Source: Cacconaster sp045641345 (lineage in GTDB: Bacteria; Bacteroidota; Bacteroidia; Bacteroidales; UBA932). Taken from it: a stretch of DNA of 57,467 bases. The stretch lies in contig JAZUGR010000033.1 in NCBI GenBank assembly GCA_045641345.1, positions 1 through 57,467 on the forward strand. The letters run 5' to 3'. Numbering within the stretch: position 1 is the stretch's first letter; each line of letters opens with the position of its first letter. This document shows positions 43,378 to 52,722 of the stretch, one piece after another. The position numbers and the translations under genes were made by a program. Under the pieces are notes generated by a model. That model was not told where the DNA came from. It did no database searches and saw only the letters and a list, made by a program, of their open reading frames with translations.

Positions 43378-44595
43378 ATGAAGCAGTTCGCAAAGATCCT
43401 CATCGCTGCCCTGGCAGTGGCTTTCGTCGCCACCGGATGCGGCGAAAAAAAAGCCAGATACGTGTTCCTGTTCATCGGTGACGGAATGGGATTCACCCAC
43501 ATCTCCACCACGGAGGCCTATCTTGCACAGACCTCAGGCACCCACAGCGGAAGCACTCCGCTCACCTTCACCCAGTTCCCCGTAATGGGAATGGCCACCA
43601 CCTATTCGGCCAGCAACCCCATAACCTGCTCCTCGGCAGCAGGAACGGCGCTTGCCACCGGTACCAAAACGAAGAATCATATGCTCGGTATGGACCCTGA
43701 TACCGTAGCACTCAAAAGCATAGCATACAAAATCCACGATGCCGGATACAAGGTCGGCATAATGACCACCGTAGGCATCAACCACGCCACACCAGCGGCA
43801 TTCTACGCCCACAACGCCAACCGCAGCGACTACTACCCCATCGGTAAGGAACTCGCAGAAAGCGGGTTCGAGTTCTTCGGGGGCGGCGGATATCTCCATC
43901 CCACCGGCAAGGACGGCGACCAGCCCTATCTCGGCATAGCCGCCAGGGAGGCCGGATACACCTTCGCACGCGGGAAGGAGGAGTTCGAGCAGAAGAAGTG
44001 CGACAAGATAATCTACACCCGCGGAGGTGAGGATCCCGAAGGTCCGCTTCCCTACAGATTCCTCCGCCAGGACAGCGACATAACCCTCGCCGATGTGGTC
44101 AGGGGCGCGATCGAGGTGCTCGGCAACGACTCCAAAGGCTTCTTTATGATGGCCGAAGGGGGTATGATCGACTTTGCAGCCCACGCCAACGATGCAATCA
44201 ATATGATAAACGAAGTCATCGACTTCGACGAGGCGATTGCAGTCGCCTATCAGTTCTACAAGGAGCATCCCGACGAAACCCTGATAGTGATAACCGCCGA
44301 CCACGAAACCGGCGGCATAACCCTCGGTGATTCGCACGGATATCAGTACGACCTTACGGTATTCGACGAAATCACCCTCAACGAGGCGTCGAACGATACC
44401 GAAACCTATCTCAACAGCAAGAGTGTAAAGGACGAATATTCCAAGAGCGCGCATATAGGCTGGACAACCACGTCCCACACCGGCGGAGCCGTTCCGGTGT
44501 TTGCAGTGGGAGCAGGCAGCCTCAAGTTCGCTGGACGTCAGGACAACACCGACATCCCCAAAAAGATATGCGAGGCAATGGGCGTCGAATTCTAA
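43378..44595 (+). CDS. Alkaline phosphatase (lipoprotein)
   Basis: A 405-residue periplasmic phosphomonoesterase of the PhoA superfamily. The signal peptide ends in lipobox FVATGC with lipidated C21. The first metal Asp is in FIGDGMGF (D35), the nucleophile Ser is in the TCSSAAGTALATG region (S85 or S86), and the metal ligands AEGGMIDFAAHAND and ITADHETGG follow. Lipid anchoring would hold it on the envelope. No phosphate-regulon sequence is evident. Confidence 0.92.
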   Translation: MKQFAKILIAALAVAFVATGCGEKKARYVFLFIGDGMGFTHISTTEAYLAQTSGTHSGSTPLTFTQFPVMGMATTYSASNPITCSSAAGTALATGTKTKNHMLGMDPDTVALKSIAYKIHDAGYKVGIMTTVGINHATPAAFYAHNANRSDYYPIGKELAESGFEFFGGGGYLHPTGKDGDQPYLGIAAREAGYTFARGKEEFEQKKCDKIIYTRGGEDPEGPLPYRFLRQDSDITLADVVRGAIEVLGNDSKGFFMMAEGGMIDFAAHANDAINMINEVIDFDEAIAVAYQFYKEHPDETLIVITADHETGGITLGDSHGYQYDLTVFDEITLNEASNDTETYLNSKSVKDEYSKSAHIGWTTTSHTGGAVPVFAVGAGSLKFAGRQDNTDIPKKICEAMGVEF

Positions 44596-44605
44596 AAACC
44601 AACCG

Positions 44606-45982
44606 ATGAAAATCAAGCAGATACTTGCGCTCAACCCAGGAGGGGCGGTTACCGTCAAGGGGTGGGTGCGCACCAAGAGAGGCAACAAGAACGTCGTGTT
44701 CATCGCCCTCAACGACGGGTCCACCATCAACAACATACAGATTGTATGTGACCCCGCCTCATTCAGCGAAGACCTCCTCAAGAAAGTCACCACAGGAGCC
44801 TGCCTCTGCGTGGAGGGCGACCTTGTGGAGTCGCAGGGCAGCGGACAGGCTGTCGAGGTACAGGCACGCTCGATCGAGGTCTACGGCACGGCCGACCCCG
44901 AAACCTATCCTCTGCAGAAAAAGGGACATTCGATGGAATTCCTCCGCGAAATAGCCCATCTGCGCCCCCGCACCAACACCTTCGGAGCGGTGCTCAGGAT
45001 ACGTCACGCAATGGCCTTTGCCATACACAAATTCTTCAACGACAAAGGTTTCATATATCTCCATACTCCCATCATCACAGCCTCCGACTGCGAAGGAGCG
45101 GGCGAGATGTTCCAGGTAACGACCCTCGATGCCGACAATCCGCCCAGGACTGCCGAAGGCAAGGTCGACTATTCGCAGGACTTCTTCGGCCGCCACACCT
45201 CACTCACCGTGAGCGGTCAGCTTGAGGGCGAGCTGGGAGCCACGGCAATGGGTGACATCTACACCTTCGGCCCCACTTTCAGGGCCGAGAACTCCAACAC
45301 ACCGCGCCATCTTGCCGAATTCTGGATGATCGAGCCCGAAATGGCCTTCTACGACGTAAACGACCTGATGGACCTCGAAGAGGAGTTCATAAAGTATCTT
45401 GTACAATACGCTCTCGACAACTGCCGTGACGACCTCGAATTCCTCAACAAGATGATCGACCCTGGCCTCATCGAGAGGCTTCAGAGCGTCATCGGTACCA
45501 AGTTCGTGCGCCTTTCATATACCGAAGGCGTCGACATCCTCGTCAAAAGCGGCGAGAAGTTCGAGTTCCCCGTATCGTGGGGAGTCGACCTTCAGAGCGA
45601 ACACGAGCGCTACCTGGTGGAGAAGCATTTCGGCAAGCCGGTGATACTCACCGACTATCCCAAGGACATCAAGGCCTTCTACATGAAGCAGAACGACGAC
45701 GGCAAAACCGTAAGGGGCACCGACGTGCTCTTCCCCAAGATCGGGGAGATAATCGGAGGCAGCGAGAGGGAACCGTCGCTCGAAAAGCTCCGGAACCGCA
45801 TAGCGGAGCTCAATATGGACACCACCAACCTCTGGTGGTACATCGACACCCGCCGGTTCGGGACGTGCCCCCACAGCGGATTCGGGCTCGGATTCGAGCG
45901 TCTGCTCCTGTTCGTCACCGGAATGAGCAATATCCGCGACGTGATACCCTTCCCCAGAACACCCAAAACAGCAGAATTCTGA
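44606..45982 (+). CDS. asnS: Asparaginyl-tRNA synthetase
   Basis: A 458-residue class IIb synthetase. An N-terminal OB anticodon domain (VKGWVRTKRGNKNVVFIALNDGS) is followed by the catalytic core with motif 2 FRAENSNTPRHLAEFWMIEPE and motif 3 GFGLGFERLLLFVTG. The NTPRHL sequence distinguishes AsnRS from AspRS. I chose ATG 44606; the frame runs upstream into the phosphatase only as a shadow. Confidence 0.95.
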   Translation: MKIKQILALNPGGAVTVKGWVRTKRGNKNVVFIALNDGSTINNIQIVCDPASFSEDLLKKVTTGACLCVEGDLVESQGSGQAVEVQARSIEVYGTADPETYPLQKKGHSMEFLREIAHLRPRTNTFGAVLRIRHAMAFAIHKFFNDKGFIYLHTPIITASDCEGAGEMFQVTTLDADNPPRTAEGKVDYSQDFFGRHTSLTVSGQLEGELGATAMGDIYTFGPTFRAENSNTPRHLAEFWMIEPEMAFYDVNDLMDLEEEFIKYLVQYALDNCRDDLEFLNKMIDPGLIERLQSVIGTKFVRLSYTEGVDILVKSGEKFEFPVSWGVDLQSEHERYLVEKHFGKPVILTDYPKDIKAFYMKQNDDGKTVRGTDVLFPKIGEIIGGSEREPSLEKLRNRIAELNMDTTNLWWYIDTRRFGTCPHSGFGLGFERLLLFVTGMSNIRDVIPFPRTPKTAEF

Positions 45983-45986
45983 TACT

Positions 45987-46604
45987 ATGTTGATAATAGG
46001 CATAGCCGGAGGCTCCGGCAGCGGCAAGACCACGGTGGCAAAAAAAATAGTGGAACGCCTGCACGAGCACGTAGCCGTGATATCGCAGGACTCCTATTAC
46101 AAGGACCAGAGCCATCTTCCCATCGAGGAGCGCCAGGCTCTCAACTTCGACCATCCCAATGCAATCGACTGGGATTTGCTCACCGAGCAGTTGCGCGACC
46201 TGAAGGCGGGCAAGGAGGTCGACCAGCCGGTATATTCGTATATCACCTGCTCGAGGTCGGCCACCGAAACGGTGCGCATATCCCCCGCCGAAATCATCAT
46301 CGTGGAGGGCATCCTGATATTCACCTGCAAGAAACTGATGCAGGAAATGGACATCAAGGTGTTTGTCGATGCCGACGATGACGACCGCCTGATGCGCATC
46401 ATAGCGCGCGACATCCGCGAAAGAGGCAAGAACGTGGAATGGGTGATGGACCGCTACACCAAGACGGTAAAGCCGATGTACCTCCAGTTCATAGCCCCCA
46501 GCAAGAGGGAGGCCGACATAATCGTACCCCAGGGAGGGCACAACAAGGTTGCCATCAACATCCTCTCGGCCACAATCGAGAAAGCGCTGAAGGCACAGGA
46601 ATAG
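45987..46604 (+). CDS. udk: Uridine kinase
   Basis: A 205-residue P-loop kinase that salvages uridine and cytidine to the monophosphates. Walker A is GIAGGSGSGKTT (5-16); ISQDSYYKD, FDHPNAIDWDLL and the RDIRERGKN lid segment are characteristic. The stop codon is directly followed by the ATG of the TonB-like gene. Confidence 0.95.
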   Translation: MLIIGIAGGSGSGKTTVAKKIVERLHEHVAVISQDSYYKDQSHLPIEERQALNFDHPNAIDWDLLTEQLRDLKAGKEVDQPVYSYITCSRSATETVRISPAEIIIVEGILIFTCKKLMQEMDIKVFVDADDDDRLMRIIARDIRERGKNVEWVMDRYTKTVKPMYLQFIAPSKREADIIVPQGGHNKVAINILSATIEKALKAQE

Positions 46605-47336
46605 ATGGCTGGCAAATGGCACAGTAAAAGCGACGGCAGGGTGGGATTCTACACTACAGTGGCATTTCACCTGGTGGTTCTCATAATATTGCTCCTGGTC
46701 ACAATCGATGCGGTCGTGGACCAGGAGACTTCTTTTGTGCTCGACTTCACCCGCGAGGAGGAACTCGAGCAGCAGCAGAAAGAGATCGAGTTCAAGGAGA
46801 GCGTGAGCCGCGAGATCGACGAGCAGCTCGGTACGGCCCGTCAGCAGAAAATCCACAATACGGCCGTGGATGCCGGCAGCAAGTTGAAAGACGACCGCTT
46901 CAAGAACCCCTCGTCGATATACGACGAGGCACGGGAGCTGCAGAAGAAGCTCGACGCCTCCCGGCGCGATGCCATGGCGCAGGAAAAGTCGCTCGAGGAG
47001 GCGGTGGATCTCTCCGCAGGGAAGGAGCCCGACAAGCAGGATCCCTCATCATTCAGCGGCCCGAGCGTAATCGCCTATACACTTGAGGGGCGCAAGGCCC
47101 GCAGCCTGCCCGTCCCCTCCTACAAGGGATACGGAGCGGGCGACGTATCGGTGACGATAATGGTGAACCGCAAGGGAAGGGTGATCGCCGCCCGAATCAA
47201 TGAAAACGACTCCACGAAGGACGACCAACTGTGGGAATTCGCCATCAAGGCTGCGAAAAATTCGATTTTCGACGCCTCCCCGACTGCCGAGGAGCGACAA
47301 CTTGGCGAAATTGTTTATAGATTTGTAAAACAATAA
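46605..47336 (+). CDS. TonB-like energy transducer or relative
   Basis: A 243-residue bitopic protein. One N-terminal helix (FYTTVAFHLVVLIILLLVTI, about 15-34) is followed by a long charged coiled-coil region (about 45-135) instead of the Pro-rich spacer of classical TonB, then a C-terminal domain with VSVTIMVNRKGRVIAARI that resembles the TonB fold. It lies 3.3 kb from the exbB/exbD genes, behind udk. A TonB-like partner for those proteins is plausible but not proven. Confidence 0.68.
   Translation: MAGKWHSKSDGRVGFYTTVAFHLVVLIILLLVTIDAVVDQETSFVLDFTREEELEQQQKEIEFKESVSREIDEQLGTARQQKIHNTAVDAGSKLKDDRFKNPSSIYDEARELQKKLDASRRDAMAQEKSLEEAVDLSAGKEPDKQDPSSFSGPSVIAYTLEGRKARSLPVPSYKGYGAGDVSVTIMVNRKGRVIAARINENDSTKDDQLWEFAIKAAKNSIFDASPTAEERQLGEIVYRFVKQ
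47318..47325 (+). promoter_or_regulatory. -7 element for glnA
   Basis: TAGATTTG, a perfect TAnnTTTG at the end of the TonB-like gene. The predicted start near 47332 leaves a leader of about 16 bases before the glnA ATG. No good -33 partner is visible. Confidence 0.5.
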
Positions 47337-47347
47337 TTGAACGGACA

Positions 47348-48853
47348 ATGGACAAGACTTTGGAATACAGCATAAATCCGCTTGTTGCGGCTCTTGGCAA
47401 GGCCCCTTCGGAATTCACCAAAGACGACATCATAAAATATATCGTCGACAACGGGGTGCGCACGGTCAACTTCAGATATGCCGCAGCCGACGGCAGGCTC
47501 AAGACCCTCAACTTCACGGTGACCAGTCTCGACTATCTGGAAAGCATCCTCTCATACGGCGAGAGGGTTGACGGCTCGAGCCTCTTCCCCTATATCGAGG
47601 CGCAGTCGAGCGACCTGTACGTGATTCCCCGTTTCCGCACAGCATATCTCGACCCGTTTGCCAAGGAGCCGACGATAGGTCTCCTGTGCTCGTACTTCAC
47701 CAAAGACGGCAAGCCTCTCGAGAGCGCTCCCGAATATACCCTGGCCAAGGCGCACAAGGTCTTCAAGGAGCAGACGGGCTACAGCTTCGAGGCGATGGGC
47801 GAGCTCGAATACTATGTCATCGACACGTTCGACGAGGCCTTCCCCACCCCCGACCAGCACGGCTATCACGAGTCGTCTCCATTCACCAAGTTCGAGGCTT
47901 TCCGCACCGAGGCGATGAAGCTCATCGCCCAGACCGGCGGCAACATCAAATACGGGCACTCCGAAGTGGGCAACTTCGTGCTCGACGGCAAGATATACGA
48001 GCAGAACGAGATAGAGTTCCTGGTGAACCCGGTGGAATCGGCAGCCGACCAGCTGCTGATGGCGAAATGGGTTCTCCGCACCCTGGCCTATGAATACGGC
48101 CTCGACCTGACCTTCGCCCCCAAGATAACCGCGGGCAAGGCGGGAAGCGGGCTGCACTTCCATACCCGCATAATGAAAGACGGCAAGTCGGTGATGGTGG
48201 AGGGAGGGCGTCTCTCCTCCGTGGCACGCCGCGCGATAGCCGGGTATATGAAATGTGCCGCCGCACTCACCGCATTCGGTGACACCAACCCCACTTCATA
48301 CTTCCGCCTCGTGCCGCATCAGGAGGCTCCCACCAGCATCTGCTGGGGCGACCGCAACCGTTCGGTACTGGTAAGGGTACCCTTGGGATGGACCGGCGAG
48401 AGCGATATGCTCAAGGCTGCCAATCCTCTCGAAACCAAAGAATACCGCATCCCCGACAAACAGACCGTGGAGATGCGCTCACCCGATGGCAGCGCCGACA
48501 TCTACAATATGATGGCCGGCCTTGTCACCGCCGCCAGGATAGGGCTTACGATGAACGAGGACGAAGCCCTGAAGATTGCCGGAGAAACCTATGTGGACGT
48601 GAACATCCACGCACGCGGCAACGAGGCCAAGCTCAACTCGCTCAAGCAGCTTCCCGCTTCCTGCAAGGAATCGGCCGACGCCCTCGAGCAGGCAAGGTCC
48701 ATGTTCGAGGCCTCCGGGGTGTTCAGCCCCGCGCTTATCGACGGCACCATCGCTGCCCTGCGCGCCTTCGGTGACGGCGACATCCGCCGCGAAGTGGCCC
48801 AGAACGGCGCAAAGATGATGGAGCTGGTAAACAAATACTATTACTGCGGATAG
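47348..48853 (+). CDS. glnA: Glutamine synthetase
   Basis: A 501-residue GlnA-type enzyme assimilating ammonium. The N-terminal beta-grasp domain (about 15-110) precedes the catalytic domain with MGELEYYVID, the metal/glutamate region KITAGKAGSGLHFHTRI, the ATP-site segment APTSICWGDRNRSVLVRVP and the C-terminal VEMRSPDGSADIYN. It is distinct from the ~730-residue type III enzymes also found in Bacteroidota. I do not see the usual adenylylation-loop Tyr sequence. Confidence 0.88.
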   Translation: MDKTLEYSINPLVAALGKAPSEFTKDDIIKYIVDNGVRTVNFRYAAADGRLKTLNFTVTSLDYLESILSYGERVDGSSLFPYIEAQSSDLYVIPRFRTAYLDPFAKEPTIGLLCSYFTKDGKPLESAPEYTLAKAHKVFKEQTGYSFEAMGELEYYVIDTFDEAFPTPDQHGYHESSPFTKFEAFRTEAMKLIAQTGGNIKYGHSEVGNFVLDGKIYEQNEIEFLVNPVESAADQLLMAKWVLRTLAYEYGLDLTFAPKITAGKAGSGLHFHTRIMKDGKSVMVEGGRLSSVARRAIAGYMKCAAALTAFGDTNPTSYFRLVPHQEAPTSICWGDRNRSVLVRVPLGWTGESDMLKAANPLETKEYRIPDKQTVEMRSPDGSADIYNMMAGLVTAARIGLTMNEDEALKIAGETYVDVNIHARGNEAKLNSLKQLPASCKESADALEQARSMFEASGVFSPALIDGTIAALRAFGDGDIRREVAQNGAKMMELVNKYYYCG

Positions 48854-48854
48854 G

Positions 48855-50678
48855 ATGGAGAGCCTCAAACGACTTTTCGCCTATGCGGGGCCGATGCACC
48901 GGTACTGGCCCGGATTCCTCCTGCTTTCGATTCTCTCGCTGATATTCGGAATCGCCAACTATGCCCTGCTGGGGCCTTTCCTGTCGGTACTCTTCGAGAG
49001 CGACACCATCGCGCCCGTGGCAAAGCCGGAGGCGGCCTTCACGGTTGAATACGTCAAGACCTACTTCTCCTACCTCCTCTCCACGGTGGTCAGGGCAAGC
49101 GGTCCGCTCAAGGGACTCCTGTTCGTGAGCGGAGTGCTCGTCCTCGCCTGCCTGGGGTCGAACCTGAGCCGCTACTTCTGCCAGCGGATACTGGTAAGGC
49201 TCAAGACAACGGTGATGAAAGGGCTGCGCAAGGACCTCTTCGAAAAGATATCATCCCTGCACATCGGATATTTCAACAACGAAAGGAAGGGAAACATCCT
49301 CTCCACCCTCTCCAACGACGTGAATGAGATACAGAACACGGTGGCGAACAGCCTTCACATAATGCTCAGGGACCCCATACTGATAATAGGATTCCTGATA
49401 ATGCTCTTCTATATGTCGCCCACCCTCACGCTGGTGTCGCTCATAGCCCTGCCCCTCACGGGTCTGGTGGTAAGCGCCATAACGCGCAGGATGAGGGCCG
49501 ATTCGGTGGAGATGCAGGGGCTTATGGGGCAGCTGCTCAGCCAGTTTGAGGAAACCATATCCGGAGCCCGCATAATACGCGCCTTCAACGCAGGCAAATA
49601 TGTGTCCGACCGCTTTGAAAAAACCAACGAACTGCACCGCAAGATGTCGAGGAGGGTGTACAACCGTCAGGAGCTCGCCTCCCCCACCTCCGAGTTCCTG
49701 GGCATAACCATAGCGGCGGCGGTACTCATCTACGGAGGAGTGCTCAATATGCAGGGGCGTCTCGGAATGAGCTGGTCGAGCTTCATAGTGTACATAATGT
49801 TCTACTGGAAGGTGCTCGAACCCGCCAAGAACCTTGCCAACTGCTACGCATCGGTGCGCAAGGGTCTCGTCTCGTGCGACCGGGTGTTCGCCATTCTCGA
49901 CATTCCCGTGGCGATAGCCGAAGAGGACCGTCCCCAAAGCAAGAAAACCTTCGACGAGGCCATCTGCCTCAACGACGTAAAGTTCGCATATTCGGGAGAG
50001 CCCGTGCTCAAAGGCATCAGCCTCAGGATCCCCAAGGGCAAAATGGTGGCCATAGTGGGGCATTCGGGAGCCGGCAAATCCACCATAGCCGACCTTCTGC
50101 CCCGTTTCTGGGACGTAACTTCGGGCAGCATAACGATCGACGGGATTGACATACGCAGCCTCAAGCTGGGCGACCTCACCGGCCTTATGGGCATAGTGCC
50201 CCAGGAGCCGACCCTGTTCAACGACACGGTGGCCGGCAACATAGCCTTCGGCATCGAGGGGGCATCCCGCGAGCAGATAGTGGAGGCGGCCAGGATTGCC
50301 AACGCCGACGAATTCATAACCACCCTCGAAGGGGGCTACGACGCCAACATCGGCGACCGGGGGTCCAAGCTCTCCGGCGGTCAGAGGCAGAGGATAGCCA
50401 TAGCCAGGGCGGTGCTCAAGAATCCCCCTATACTGATACTCGACGAGGCCACCTCGGCGCTCGACACCGAGAGCGAACGCCTCGTGCAGGATGCCCTCAC
50501 AAGGCTGATGGCCAACCGCACCTCGCTCGTGATAGCCCACCGCCTCTCCACAATCCGCCACGCCGACGAAATAATAGTGCTGCAGGAGGGCTCCATAGCC
50601 GAAAGGGGCACCCACGAGCAGCTTTTGGAAAAGGGCGGAATCTATTCGCACCTCTGCAAACTTCAGGATTTCTCATAG
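48855..50678 (+). CDS. MsbA-like ABC transporter (membrane plus ATPase domains)
   Basis: A 607-residue half-transporter fusing a six-helix exporter domain (about 1-340) to an ATPase with Walker A GHSGAGKST, signature KLSGGQRQR, Walker B ILILDEATSALDTESE and H-loop IAHRLS. The similarity is to MsbA/lipid-A-type and multidrug exporters. The substrate is not certain, although a lipid flippase is the common role in this context. It begins one base after glnA. Confidence 0.88.
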   Translation: MESLKRLFAYAGPMHRYWPGFLLLSILSLIFGIANYALLGPFLSVLFESDTIAPVAKPEAAFTVEYVKTYFSYLLSTVVRASGPLKGLLFVSGVLVLACLGSNLSRYFCQRILVRLKTTVMKGLRKDLFEKISSLHIGYFNNERKGNILSTLSNDVNEIQNTVANSLHIMLRDPILIIGFLIMLFYMSPTLTLVSLIALPLTGLVVSAITRRMRADSVEMQGLMGQLLSQFEETISGARIIRAFNAGKYVSDRFEKTNELHRKMSRRVYNRQELASPTSEFLGITIAAAVLIYGGVLNMQGRLGMSWSSFIVYIMFYWKVLEPAKNLANCYASVRKGLVSCDRVFAILDIPVAIAEEDRPQSKKTFDEAICLNDVKFAYSGEPVLKGISLRIPKGKMVAIVGHSGAGKSTIADLLPRFWDVTSGSITIDGIDIRSLKLGDLTGLMGIVPQEPTLFNDTVAGNIAFGIEGASREQIVEAARIANADEFITTLEGGYDANIGDRGSKLSGGQRQRIAIARAVLKNPPILILDEATSALDTESERLVQDALTRLMANRTSLVIAHRLSTIRHADEIIVLQEGSIAERGTHEQLLEKGGIYSHLCKLQDFS

Positions 50679-50682
50679 CATT

Positions 50683-51105
50683 ATGGACAAACAGGAACAG
50701 TTCGACAGAAGCTATCTCAGGATGGCGGCGGTATGGGCCGAGAACTCATACTGCAAACGCAGGCAGGTAGGAGCCCTGATAGTCAAGGGCCGGATGATAA
50801 TATCCGACGGCTACAACGGCACCCCTTCGGGATTCGAGAACGTGTGCGAGGATGACGACGGCAACACCAAGTCATACGTGCTCCACGCCGAGGCCAACGC
50901 AATCACCAAAGTGGCCAAAAGCGGCAACAGCAGCGACGGAGCCACACTCTACGTCACGGCATCCCCGTGTCTGGAGTGCGCCAAACTCATAATCCAGGCC
51001 GGCATACGGAGAGTGGTCTACGGCGAGGAATACCGCTGTAGCGACGGAGTGGACCTGCTGCGCAGGGCCGGCATAGAAGTTGTGAAATATGATTGGCAGG
51101 GATAA
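50683..51105 (+). CDS. dCMP/cytidylate deaminase
   Basis: A 140-residue zinc deaminase of the dCMP type supplying dUMP for thymidylate synthesis. The zinc/catalytic motif is VLHAEANA (H68, E70) and the second is SPCLECAKLI (C96, C99). The N-terminal FDRSYLRMAAVWAENS opening is typical. It overlaps the S41 protease gene by 17 bases. Confidence 0.92.
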   Translation: MDKQEQFDRSYLRMAAVWAENSYCKRRQVGALIVKGRMIISDGYNGTPSGFENVCEDDDGNTKSYVLHAEANAITKVAKSGNSSDGATLYVTASPCLECAKLIIQAGIRRVVYGEEYRCSDGVDLLRRAGIEVVKYDWQG

Positions 51106-52684
51106 GGCGGAGAAGCTGCTCAAGGTTCTCCTTCCGGCCGTCATCGTGGTGATGGTGGCCGTTCTGGTTGCAAGCATAACCCGCAGGGAAAGAAACATAG
51201 TAAGCCTTTACGAGGGGCGTGGCGACTGGGCCAAGCTCGAACTGATACTCAAGAACGTGGAGGCCAACTACGTGGATTCCCTCGACCGGGGCAAGGTCAC
51301 CGAAGAGATTCTCCCGGCCATAATGGCCAAGCTCGACCCGCACTCGGTATATCTCCCTCCGGAGGACCTCAAGGATGCCGAAGAGGAGCTCAGCGGGGAA
51401 TTCAGCGGAATAGGGATACAGTTCACGGTGCCCAACGACACGGCGCTGGTGAGCAGCGTGATAGTGGGAGGTCCTTCCGAAAAGGCCGGACTCCTCTCGG
51501 GCGACCGCATCCTGAGCGTCAACGACACCGCGATAGCTGGAGTCGGTATGCCGCAGGACAGTATGGTCAGGATGATGCGCGGGCCCAAGGGCACCACGGT
51601 GCATCTGAAGATACTCAGGGAAGCCGACGAGCCGGCCGTGGAGTTCTCGATAGTGCGCGGCATAATCCCCTCGAGGAGCATCGACGTATATTTTATGATC
51701 GACCCGACCACGGGATACCTCAAGCTCTCGCGGTTCGCCCGCACCACCTACTCCGAATTCACCGATGCCCTGAAGGAACTCTCATCTTCGGGGATGAAGA
51801 GGCTCATCCTCGACCTGCGCGACAACAGCGGAGGCTATATGGACCAGGCCCTGCTGATATCCAACGAATTCCTCGAGAAGGGCCGGCTGATGGTCTATAT
51901 GGAAGGGGCTCACCGCAAGCGGCAGGATATCTTTGCCGACGGGCGGGGCAGCTGCAAGGACCTCGACATAGCGGTACTCATCAACGAAGGGAGCGCCTCT
52001 TCGAGCGAAATTGTGGCCGGTGCCCTGCAGGACAACGACCGCGGCACGATATACGGCCTGCGCTCGTTCGGCAAGGGGCTGGTGCAGGAGCCGATATATT
52101 TCTCCGACGGCTCGGGCATACGCCTCACCGTGGCCCGCTACCACACCCCCACCGGGCGCTGCATCCAGAAGCCTTTCGGCGACGACTATGAATACGACAT
52201 ATACGAGCGGTACCGCAGCGGCGAGATGATGTCGGCCGACAGCATCAAGGTCAACGACTCTCTCAAGTTCGTCACCCCAGGCGGCAAGGTGGTCTATGGC
52301 GGAGGCGGGATAATCCCCGACGTGTTCGTGCCGATCGACACCACCGGCTACACCGAGGCCCTGGGCCGGTGCAACCGCCAGAGCCTGCAGGTGAAGTATG
52401 CCAACCGCATCTTCAACGAACACCGCAAGGAGATAAAGTCGCTCAGGACGATGTCGGACCTCGACGCGTTCTTCGCTTCGCTCGGGGTGAAGGAGGGATT
52501 CACGGCATACGCCGCTCAGATGGGCATAACCCTGACGGAGAAGGACTGGCGGATTTCGGGCGAGATAATCTCCACACAGGTCAAGGCTTTCATAGGGCGC
52601 TACTCCCCGATGGAGGACAAGGCCTTCTACCCTATCTGGCTCCGCAACGACAAAACAGTACTCACCGCATTGAACAAGCGATGA
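51089..52684 (+). CDS. S41 family C-terminal processing protease
   Basis: A 531-residue periplasmic tail-specific protease. An N-terminal anchor (about 12-32) is followed by the CTP N-terminal helical region (LDPHSVYLPPED), a PDZ domain (SGIGIQF... SDRILSVND region) and the catalytic domain with the Ser in NEGSASSSEIVAGAL and the Lys in LRSFGKGLVQ. It is longer than typical CtpA because of a C-terminal extension after GGGGIIPDVFVP. Confidence 0.93.
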   Translation: MIGRDKAEKLLKVLLPAVIVVMVAVLVASITRRERNIVSLYEGRGDWAKLELILKNVEANYVDSLDRGKVTEEILPAIMAKLDPHSVYLPPEDLKDAEEELSGEFSGIGIQFTVPNDTALVSSVIVGGPSEKAGLLSGDRILSVNDTAIAGVGMPQDSMVRMMRGPKGTTVHLKILREADEPAVEFSIVRGIIPSRSIDVYFMIDPTTGYLKLSRFARTTYSEFTDALKELSSSGMKRLILDLRDNSGGYMDQALLISNEFLEKGRLMVYMEGAHRKRQDIFADGRGSCKDLDIAVLINEGSASSSEIVAGALQDNDRGTIYGLRSFGKGLVQEPIYFSDGSGIRLTVARYHTPTGRCIQKPFGDDYEYDIYERYRSGEMMSADSIKVNDSLKFVTPGGKVVYGGGGIIPDVFVPIDTTGYTEALGRCNRQSLQVKYANRIFNEHRKEIKSLRTMSDLDAFFASLGVKEGFTAYAAQMGITLTEKDWRISGEIISTQVKAFIGRYSPMEDKAFYPIWLRNDKTVLTALNKR

Positions 52685-52691
52685 TTTTTGG

Positions 52692-52699
52692 TATATTTG
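52692..52699 (+). promoter_or_regulatory. -7 element for nhaA
   Basis: TATATTTG, a perfect TAnnTTTG just after the protease stop. The predicted start near 52706 leaves about 17 bases before ATG 52723, and rules out the earlier in-frame ATG at 52681 for this transcript. A TTG at 52673-52675 might be the -33 partner, with short spacing. Confidence 0.55.
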
Positions 52700-52722
52700 T
52701 ACCTCTTAAAAATATCACGGAT

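Noticed and set aside
52369..52722. Upstream extension of nhaA
   Set aside because: The extension is antigenic shadow of the S41 protease gene in another frame, and the TATATTTG promoter at 52692 lies inside it.
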